Below, piece after piece: positions 56,061 through 64,000 of a stretch of 64,000 bases of DNA. The notes beneath the pieces are model-generated. The model worked only from the letters and a program-made list of their open reading frames with translations, was not told the origin of the DNA and made no database searches. The translations under genes and the position numbers were made by a program. Origin of the DNA: Tipula vernalis (taxonomy: Eukaryota > Arthropoda > Insecta > Diptera > Tipulidae); NCBI GenBank assembly GCA_958295665.1, contig OY282559.1, positions 273,711,379-273,775,378 on the forward strand, in the 5' to 3' direction. How positions within the stretch are numbered: the stretch's first letter is position 1; each line of letters begins with the position of its first letter.

Positions 56061-57984
56061 CTATTGGAACCATTTCGAGCTACTTATGTAGCGTAAGACG
56101 TCCCGCACTTTAATGTTTTCGAGATCCGAGAGGCAGTCCATCCTGAACTTACCAAAGTGTTTGTGCCTTCTGAGAGCCAATGCTGGGCACGAGCAAAGGA
56201 AGTGGACCAACGTCTCTTCCTCCTCTTCGTCCAAGCAGCTTCTGCAGAAGTAATTAGCCTCCAGACCCAGCCTTCTTGCATGTTCTCCAAAAAGGCAGTG
56301 TCCCGTGAGTATTCCTACGACCGTTCTTAATTCACGTCTGCGTAAGGATATTAATGCCCTAGTGCGCCCCAAGTCCAGCTTTGGCCAAACTTGTCTTGCA
56401 ACTCTACAGGTTACTGTGTTAGACCACCTTTCCCCCGCTGAGGATAGCGCCTGCTTCCCAAGTGCTTGTCTCAGCGCTGTGATAGGCCTCCCCAGACTTG
56501 CCCTTTCCGGTTGCAGCTGGAGAGTCGTACCATGCCTAGCAAGTTCATCTGCCCTGCAGTTCCCCATGACGCCCGAGTGACCTGGGACCCAGACTACCTG
56601 GATGTTGAAATGCTCACCCATCTCATTTAGAGATGAGTGACAACTCAACGCCACCCGTGACGCCAGAGACACCGATTCTAACGACCAGATCGCCTCTTGA
56701 CTGTCCACATAGATTGTGATATCGTCTGAGGATAACACATTATGCTTCAACCACGTCATGACCTCCTCAATCGCTACGACTTCAGCTTGGTACACGCTGC
56801 AGTAATCAGGGAGACGAATAGAAATATTTACATTTAATTTGTCACAGAATACTCCAGCTCCTACTTTGCCGTCTAGCTTGGAGCCATCTGTGAAGAATTG
56901 CAACGCTTCAGTTTCCGATGACGGTCTATCCCTCCAGGATTCCCTTGAAGGGAAGGAGGTCCGAAATCGTTTCTCGAAGCGTAGAGTAGGTTTAATGTAG
57001 TCAAGATTCGCCAGCTCATCCTTCAACGATCTGACGATAGTAGAGTGTCCTATACTAAGACACCTCCACTGAGAGATAGCTGCAAGTCGTACAGCCGTAT
57101 TTGCCGCCATCTGTTTGCCAAAAATGTCGACCGGAAGAAGGTGCAACATAACCTCTAAGGCACTTGTCGGTGTCGACCTCAATGCCCCGCTAACAAGCAT
57201 ACAGGCCGTTCTTTGTACTCTCTCAATCTTACTTTTGTAAGTTACCTTATCCAGAGCTGGCCACCAAACACCCACCCCGTACATGAGTACAGGTCTCACT
57301 ACGGCGGTGTAGATCCAGTGTACCAGCTCTGGCTTCAGACCCCATCTATGACCAATGGCGTTCCTACAGGAGTACAAAGCAATAGTAGCTTTGTTTGTTC
57401 TCTCCAACATGTTGGGCTTCCAACTAAGCTTACTGTCCAAGATAATGCCCAGATATCTAGCTCTATCAGTAAAAGCAAGTCTCGTGCCATTTAAGGTAGG
57501 AGGGACAACTACCGGGATTTTGTATTTCTTAGTAAAGAGTACCAGCTCTGTCTTGGACGGGTTAATACCAAGTCCACATTTGCCAGCCCATTTCGTAACG
57601 ATGGTAAGCGCATTCTGCATTACGTCTACAATCGTGCCCAGGAATTTCCCGGTAACAGCTAAAGCTACGTCATCTGCGTACGCAATAATTCCATACCCTC
57701 TCTCTCCAATTCAAGTAGTAACCCGTTTACCACTATGTTCCAGAGAAGAGGGACAGAACCCCCTCTGCGGGGTTCCCCTAGTTACTCGCCTCTTGAAGGT
57801 GGAGTCCCCCAACTTCGAGCTAACAATCCTGCTTCCCAGCATATAATTGATTAACCCTATCAGAGGAACGTCCACCTTCAAAAATGACAATCCCTCCTTG
57901 ATTGCCTCCGCTTTCAAATTATTAAAGGCGCCTTCTATATCCAGGAAGGCCACCAAACAGTGTTGCCCATATAACATTTCACAG
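56061..57984 (-). pseudogene. LINE reverse transcriptase-RNase H ORF2 (C-terminal half)
   Basis: Begins with CLVAFLDIEGAFNNLK (RT motif A), VTRGTPQRG, a 1-nt frameshift in a G-run near 57765, then IIAYADDVALAV (motif C, ~57680-57650). The open frame from 57620 to 56061 covers the thumb (GKCGLGINPSKTELVLFTKK, RYLGIILDSKLSW), then RNase H with FFTDGSKLDGKVGAGVF, YVDSQEAIWSL and VPGHSGVMGNCRADELA (the Asp-Glu-Asp-Asp/His set is present). It ends with the Cys-rich CRSCLDEEEEETLVHFLC. RNase H after the RT is typical of LOA, I and R1-like lineages. Apart from 5' truncation, only the one frameshift is seen. Confidence 0.9.
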
Positions 57985-57997
57985 TGTTGCCTATATA

Positions 57998-58188
57998 ACA
58001 TTTCACAAAATATTTATTGAACATTTTTAGAAATCCGTCTGAAATTTTTTTAATTAATTTTTTTAATTTAAATAAAAATTGTCTTTTGTTTATTTCCTCC
58101 TTAACTCTTTACCCCCTCAACGTACATTTTTCGTTAGCATTTTCATACATTATCCTGCTACATGCAAAACTTTAGATTCGCTGTTTAA
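57998..58188. other. Short spacer
   Basis: AT-rich flank between the LINE target duplication and the gypsy gag region; nothing recognised. Confidence 0.5.
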
Positions 58189-58679
58189 ATGGAGAAAAGG
58201 CAATTTGAATTGTTTATGCAAGCGAGAAAATTGGAAGTGATGTTATATACATCTCTTCGACCAAAACTTTGCTTTAGGAATATTCAGAGTGGTCAATATT
58301 TTCCAAGTTACGGTCATCATATACCACCTCCAGTTAAATATATGCCTGAGCACCGAGGTTTATTGCGAAGTGGTCTTTCGTTCGATGGTTATCCAACTGG
58401 AATTTCAATAAATTTATTTCTATTTCAATCTTGGAAATGATTAGTTATTAACGGAAATAAGTTTTGTTTTGAAAGTTATTGCATCACATTGTTACTGAAC
58501 GTATCGACAACAGAACCCCATGACCAATTGGTACGAACTACACAGCCGGATGATTAAAAGATTTAAAACTCGACGTCCAGATTCAGATATCGAGAATAAA
58601 ATTAAATCTCCGCAAAAAATTCCAAACGAACTATTTTTGGATCTTTACCAACAAATCTGGAGTCTGACGGTTCAATTAA
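58189..58679 (+). pseudogene. Gypsy copy 3 gag, left part
   Basis: From ATG 58189: MEKRQFELFMQARKLEVM, HRGLLRSGLSFDGYPTGISI (compare WNFSFSGSPQD in copy 1), a stop at 58440, then MIKRFKTRRPDSDIENKI and ELFLDLYQQIWSLTVQL. The last helix breaks at the TTAA where piggyBac is inserted and continues beyond it (61328 on) with PYSDQQLIKVLPKNMRP, matching the FQDSEFLEIIRDNMDP segment of copy 1. Recognition rests on that comparison. Confidence 0.7.
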
Positions 58680-58696
58680 CCGTTGTGTCTATACCC
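58680..58696 (+). repeat. piggyBac left TIR
   Basis: CCGTTGTGTCTATACCC, next to TTAA 58676-58679. Confidence 0.92.
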
Positions 58697-58997
58697 AAAA
58701 AATTATACACTATTCTATACCCGACCCACTCGGGTGGCCACATGTATTTTCTTGTTAATATCGAAAATTTTTGTATTTGCCAGTGTATTATTGCCTTTAT
58801 TTATTTTAATATACTATTTTAAACGTTATAAAACAAAAAAAATAAATAAAAAATGGGGAATCCCCGGTTAATGCTAGTAAAACAAAACAGAAAAGAATCG
58901 TTTAGGTGAGCTGAGGAAATTAGAGTAGGTGTGGTATTCAAATGGTTGATTGCGGAAGTGATTTTTTTTGTAAATAAATATATATGTGAGTGATAAA

Positions 58998-60933
58998 ATG
59001 GCGGACCACAGAGACATTTCAAATGCTGAGTTTAGACGGTAAGATTTATTATTTGGATGATCCGTTCGGTTTTTTTACATTTATATACACATTTTTGCCC
59101 TAGTTTGTCGTATGAAGATCAACAAGCATACCTAAATCGTTTATTAGAGGAATGTGACGATGACGAAGAAGTGCTTGATTTTGTTGACGACGGCTCAGAA
59201 GATGAGTGGCTTCCTACAGCAGCGGATAGAAACGTGGAAGATTCAGACATAGAGGACGTTTATGAAGATCATGAAGTCCAAATTGAAGTGTCTGATGAAG
59301 AAATTTTCAGCGATAGTGAAGTTGAAGACGAAGGAGAAACTGGAAGTGCAAATTGTAATAATTCGCCTTATCTAAAAGGAAAAGATGGATCGATATGGAG
59401 ACAAAATCCTCCTCAAAGGCAAACATTGAGACACAATATTCTCAGGAGTCAACGAAGTGGGCCATCGCGATCGACCGAAATGTTATCTGTAAGAGATACC
59501 TTCAAGTGTATATTTACGGACGTCATGTGTGAAATAATCATTAGACACACAAACAGGAAGGCCAATGAAGTATACACAGAACACAATATTCTAAATCGGG
59601 ATAAACCGCAGAAAATCTGGAAATTATTGACATTTCAGTATTCAGTATTCAGTATTCAGTATTCAGTATTCTGTATTCTGTATTCTGTATTCTGTATTCT
59701 GTATTCTGTATTCTGTATTCAGTATTCTGTATTCAGTATTCAGTATTCTGTATTCTGTATTCTGTATTCAGTATTCAGTATTCAGTATTCAGTATTCAGT
59801 ATTCTGTATTCAGTATTCTGTATTCTGTATTCTGTATTCTGTATTCTGTATTCTGTATTCTGTATTCTGTATTCTGTATTCAGTATTCAGTATTCTGTAT
59901 TCAGTATAAAAAAAAATTTTTTGTGTAGGACGAACAAGATTCACCCAGTATATGCCGTCCAAACCGGCAAAATATGGGATCAAAGTATGGTGGGTTTGCG
60001 ATGCTGCTAACTCTTACCCAATAACGGGGCAGATATATACGGGTAAGCAACCATCAGGCAGGGAAATCAATCAAGGAGAGCGGGTTGTCAAGGACCTATG
60101 CGCCCGTTTCAAAGGGTCTGGGAGAAATATAGTAACTGACAATTTTTTTACAACATTGCCGCTTGCTCGTTTATTGATCTCTTGGGACTTATCAATAGTC
60201 GGGACATTAAAAAAAAATAAACCCTATGTTCCAAAAGAAATGTTGCCGTCCAGATCTCGGGAAATTTATTCGTCAATTTTTGGATTCAGCGATGATAATA
60301 TTACACTTTGTTCGTATGTCCCCAAAAAAAATAAGAGTGTATTATTATTATCTACGCAGCATTATACGGATTCAGTAATTGGAGACAAAAAAAAACCGGA
60401 AATCATTCATTATTACAATGGAAAAAAAGGTGGAGTAGATAATATGGACAAACTGGTCACTCATTATACAACCAAACGAAGGACGAAAAGATGGCCTGTA
60501 GCATTTTTTTACAATATAATTGATGTAGCTTGCGTCGCGGCTTACAAAATTTACATAGAAAATAACCCGGCTAGATCAAACAAAACACACAATCGTCGAG
60601 AATTCTTGAAAGATCTTGTGCTTCAATTAGCTCTACCGCATGTGTCAGATCGATCAAATACCAAATGTATATAGAAATTTTAATTCACGTTCAGGGATAG
60701 AATGCATACTTGGCAAACCGCTCTATGTACCAATAAACCAGGAATTGACAACGTCTGGAGTACCTAATGTGTTACGCAACAACGATGGCCGAATTCCTCA
60801 AGTTGGCAAATGCTGGATTTGTTTGTCTTCCGATCCCAAAAAACGACGAAATTCACGGAAATCCTGTAGTATCTGTAGAAGACCAGTATGTGTAGAACAT
60901 ACGAACACTCAAATAAAGTGTTCTAAGTGTTAA
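58998..60933 (+). pseudogene. piggyBac-type transposase with minisatellite-replaced core
   Basis: Exon 1 (58998-59038) encodes MADHRDISNAEFR plus two bases. A 65-nt intron (59039-59103, GTAAGA...CCCTAG) splices in phase to RLSYEDQQAYLNRLLEEC and a long acidic stretch. The N-terminal domain reads normally (DTFKCIFTDVMCEIIIRHTN, NRDKPQKIWKLL) up to about 59633, where a 7-bp minisatellite takes over until 59907. The protein then resumes, in another frame, at GRTRFTQYMPSKPAKYGIKV. The region with the first catalytic Asp is therefore gone. The second (IVTDNFFTTLPLA) and third (GGVDNMDKLVTHY) remain. A frameshift near 60655 precedes the C-terminal Cys-rich domain (CWICLSSDPKK ... CSICRRPVCVEH ... 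CSKC). Dead copy. Confidence 0.92.
59634..59907 (+). repeat. 7-bp minisatellite (TATTCAG/TATTCTG)n
   Basis: About 39 head-to-tail units of TATTCWG, in two variants (A or T at position 6) that occur in runs. It lies inside the transposase coding region and is free of stops in that frame (Tyr-Ser-Val-Phe-Cys-Ile-type repeats), so the upstream frame reads straight through it. Confidence 0.95.
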
Positions 60934-61103
60934 TAGTTTTAATTTTTTTTGTAAATTTTTACCAAATTGAATTTCTTATTTTGTAAACATATTTTTAATA
61001 ACCAACTGAATTATTTATGTGATAATTTTTGATTTTTTCTGTGATGAAATGTTGATTTAAACAATAAAATGTTATACAAATAGCATATTCAGTGTTTTTT
61101 TTA

Positions 61104-61327
61104 AATGGCCACCCGGGTGGCCGGGTATAGACTACAAGAGTAATAATATTGGTAAACGAATAATTTAGTTCAGCAATAATTTTTAGTTAACTTCTGTTCA
61201 AAGATCAATAAAAAATAAGTAGTTCTTGGATGTCAAGGAGTAGGGATAGTCTAACTGTGAAATTGAAAAAGTTACGAGCATTTTAAATCGAAATGGCCAC
61301 CCGGGTGCCCGGGTATAGACACAAGGG
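61104..61327 (-). repeat. piggyBac right end with duplicated subterminal block
   Basis: The right TIR is 61311-61327. The block AATGGCCACCCGGGTG plus SCCGGGTATAGAC occurs at about 61104-61132 and again at about 61292-61320, so the terminal sequence is present twice, 188 bp apart; only the outer copy abuts TTAA. Confidence 0.85.
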
Positions 61328-63460
61328 TTAAGTACACCATATTCTGATCAACAACTTATTAAAGTTTTACCGAAAAATATGAGACCCGTTCTGCGATATC
61401 AGTTAACTGACATTACGGAATATCGGTGACCTGATAAGTGGTTGCACCAGTTGGGAAAATACATGGGCTGACTTAAAAATTGATCCGGATTCCTTTGTGC
61501 CCCATAGGCGGGAAACGCATGCACACGATTATGGTAAATTCACGAGCCCTGAACGTGTAGTTAATGAGTTGGATCAAGGTGTGAATTATCATAATACAAT
61601 ATAGTGGATTAAATTCCATATAATGTTCCACACTATTCAAAGTTCAAAAACAACATATTTTAAAACCAACTAATACTTTGACATCGTCTTTGGAAGTGCT
61701 AACTCTGTCGTTGAAAACCTCTATTTCGAAAAAAAAACCTTTGTGCCAATAAACCATAAACGACGTTACAATTTGAAGCATCGCCTGAGAACTCGTTCAT
61801 ATTGGAAATCAAGATGAACTCTGAAACATGATGTCTTATCGTCCAAAATTGAAACTAACTTTGCAGACAAACGACCTTATGCGCAAATATCAATTAATGG
61901 AACAAATTACAATGGCCTCTTGGATAGCGGAGCTACTATCAACGTATTAGGTGCTGGATCAAACCAATATTTGTGTGATCCATTAAACAAACTTCATAGT
62001 TTTCCTTCATATGTAAACACAGCTAGTGTACCTCAAAGAATATTTGGATACATTGATGCACTCACGCAGTTCCATCACTAGAACAGCCCCTTTATTTAGG
62101 AATAGTTTTTTAGAATTTATTCGGAATTACTCCAAAAATTATCGGCATTGAACCTCATTTCGACCGCTAGTTCCAACAGTGATGCTTCTAATTTTCATGT
62201 TCCGTCGCCTCTGTAGACCAGGCCAAATTACAAAACATCATCGAAATGTTTCCTTCCTACACACGACTGGGCTTATGAAAAACTAATCTTGTGACACACG
62301 TAATCGATGTTGGCTCAGCGAAACCGGTTAAGCAGCGGTTTTACGCAGTATCACCCGTAAAACAAAAACTCATGTTCGAGGAGTAAGACCGAATGCTTTC
62401 TTGGGTATCTTAGAAGAAAGTCAGAGTTTATGGTGTTCTCCGGCCACTTTGGTGCAGAAGGCAGATGGTAAAGTTGGTCTGTGTTTGGATGCCGGTGAGC
62501 TGAATAAAGTTACCGTCAACGATACTTATCCTTTAACGCTTATCGATGGATTGCTTTGTCGATTGGATCAAACATGTCTTATCTCAACAATTGATCTCAA
62601 GGATGCCTTTTGGCAGATTCCCTTCGACCCACAATCCAGAGATACCGGCGGCCTTTATATTAGTCCACGGTCATGCCATTCGAATTGTGTAATTCCCCAC
62701 AGACGATGTGTCGCCTCATGCACCGAGTGATCCCACACCAATGTCACGATAGAAATTTCTCTATCTAGATGATTTACTCATTACTTCTGCTAGGAAGTAA
62801 AGTATTTGGGCCACTTAGTTGGCGACCGTTGTCTACGAACTGATCCGGGCAGAAAATTTCGACAGACCTTATAAAAAACGGCATAAAATTGAAATGGTCC
62901 AACTCTGCAGACGAATTATTTAATGCTCTTCAGGCAGCATTAACCACAGCACCCGTCCTGGCAAAACCTGATTTTGAAAAACCATTCTATATAAAGTGTG
63001 ATGCCAGTACCACTGGATTAGGAAGCGTATTATTTCAGCGTGATTCCGCCGGAAATGAACGACCCATAGCGTTCATTTCCCAAAAATTTAACTCATCTCA
63101 GAAGAATTATTCCACTATGGAAATAGAATGTTATGCAGCGATACTGAGTGTTTAAAAGCTCCGAGCATATATAGAAGGGTACAATTTCACGAAATATACT
63201 GATCATGCCAGCCTTCGTTGGCTTATGTCGCAAAAGGATTTGTCGGGGCGGCTTGCTAGATGGAGTTTAAAATTGCAGCCCTTTGACTTAGAAATTGGGT
63301 ATAGAAAAGGGTCCGTCAATGATGTGTGCCAGACGCGTTATTTCGGGCTTATTCTGAGGAGCCACATATATTGTATGCCCTCGTTGGCGAGGATGAAAAA
63401 TCCGACAAGAAGTCCATCCCAGATAATGCTGATAGCATGGAGCCCCACTTCATATTAACC
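61328..63460 (+). pseudogene. Gypsy copy 3: end of gag, protease, reverse transcriptase, RNase H
   Basis: Gag resumes at 61328 and decays after YQLTDITEY. Protease: RPYAQISINGTNYNGLLDSG into GATINVLGAG (~61915). Reverse transcriptase: VKQRF (~62335), LEESQSLWCSPATLVQK, VGLCLDAGELNKVTVNDTYP, LISTIDLKDAFWQIPFD with the first catalytic Asp; then stops, and a YLDDLLIT box near 62763. A deletion removes sequence before KYLGHLVG-like residues (~62800). RNase H (62880-63340): FNALQAALTTAPVLAKPDFE, IKCDASTTGLGSVLF, YSTMEIECYAAIL, TDHASLRWLMSQKDLSGRLA. It ends GYRKGSVNDV. Several frameshifts; inactive. Confidence 0.85.
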
Positions 63461-63588
63461 TAGATTCAGCGGCTTTTAATGATCCTAAATACCGAGACCA
63501 AATTGCAAAAATTCCAGAACTAGGAGCAAGCGTAATAAAATACTTTTTTCGCCTTCATTTGGTGTGGTATACCCCTGATTCTAAATTT

Positions 63589-64000
<412 letters not shown>

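Larger units (their letters stand above)
55969..57984 (-). mobile_element. 5'-truncated LOA/I-type LINE with RNase H and CCTAA-repeat tail
   Basis: A 2,016-bp insertion flanked by TGTTGCCTATATA at 55956-55968 and 57985-57997 (13-bp exact target duplication). On the minus strand it starts inside the reverse transcriptase, continues through an RNase H domain and a C-terminal CCHC motif, and ends in a tandem CCTAA tail instead of poly(A). GC content is visibly higher than in its surroundings, indicating a recent or compositionally distinct family. Confidence 0.88.
58680..61327 (+). mobile_element. piggyBac-family DNA transposon, inserted in gypsy gag
   Basis: A 2,648-bp element with 17-bp TIRs (left CCGTTGTGTCTATACCC; right, reverse-complemented, CCCTTGTGTCTATACCC, one mismatch) and TTAA on both sides (58676-58679, 61328-61331), as required for piggyBac. 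Subterminal palindromic blocks (CCACTCGGGTGGCCA near 58726; GGCCACCCGGGTG near 61107 and again near 61295) flank a broken transposase gene. Confidence 0.93.
58189..63460 (+). mobile_element. Ty3/Gypsy retrotransposon, copy 3, split by piggyBac
   Basis: Gag at 58189-58679, interrupted at a TTAA by the piggyBac element 58680-61327, then the rest of gag, protease, reverse transcriptase and RNase H at 61328-63460. The protease LLDSGATINVLG groups it with copies 1 and 2 on the opposite strand. It lacks integrase; the sequence after 63460 soon becomes an (AT)n tract. No LTRs were found. Confidence 0.82.

Noticed and set aside
56305..57846. Plus-strand ORFs over the LINE at 56-58 kb
   Set aside because: Antisense to the RT-RNase H frame, open because of its higher GC content.
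59634..59907. CRISPR-like array
   Set aside because: The 7-bp units are contiguous with no spacers, in a eukaryotic transposase pseudogene. It is a minisatellite.

Overview
The window looks like intergenic or heterochromatic DNA from an insect genome, probably a fly. It is AT-rich throughout. The readable genes have introns of about 60-170 nt with GT...AG borders. The coding content is a typical insect transposon set: P-like, piggyBac, jockey-type LINEs, BEL/Pao, Ty3/Gypsy, a pogo-type MITE and a tRNA-derived SINE. I found no convincing host gene and no functional RNA gene; nearly every coding stretch belongs to a mobile element. Fly is an inference from element types and intron sizes, not from a marker gene.

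Layout. 1-1118 (+): decayed P-element-like transposase. 1739-3151 (-): THAP + DDE transposase. 3654-6809 (+): DNA transposon with 33-bp TIRs, copy A of an uncharacterised DDE-like family (DUF7869-like). 6987-13520 (+): two-gene DNA transposon encoding a spliced SAMD3-like protein and a zinc-finger/CMC-type transposase, the latter split by a 331-bp pogo-like MITE. 13521-17919 (+): nearly full-length jockey-clade LINE. 18.0-19.1 kb: THAP/P-like scraps. 21.1-24.7 kb (-) and 27.1-29.2 kb (-): two decayed Ty3/Gypsy elements of one lineage. 31.9-34.1 kb (+): copy B of the DDE-like family. 34.1-39.6 kb (-): BEL/Pao with one recognisable LTR. 39.6-40.4 kb: two SINE copies in opposite orientation. 43.7-44.8 kb: scraps of a Tc1/mariner transposase and a BEL-type gag. 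45.0-47.2 kb (+): copy C of the DDE-like family. 47.4-54.2 kb (+): a 17.6/297-like gypsy split by a jockey LINE with a 14-bp target duplication. 56.0-58.0 kb (-): 5'-truncated LOA/I-type LINE with RNase H, a CCTAA-repeat tail and a 13-bp target duplication. 58.2-63.5 kb (+): third gypsy of the first lineage, split in gag by a 2,648-bp piggyBac element whose own transposase has lost its first catalytic region to a 7-bp minisatellite. 63.6-64.0 kb: long (AT)n tract running off the end.

The insertions give a relative chronology. The MITE is younger than the CMC element, the LINE at 49.5 kb is younger than its gypsy host, and the piggyBac is younger than the third gypsy. In each case removing the insert and one target-site copy makes the interrupted reading join up.

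The least familiar content is (i) the DDE-like family present as three divergent copies (A, B, C) sharing three motif blocks, one copy with clear TIRs, and (ii) the two-gene CMC-like element whose SAM-domain gene still reads through five well-formed exons although its transposase partner is broken. Family names are from recognition of motifs, not from searches.
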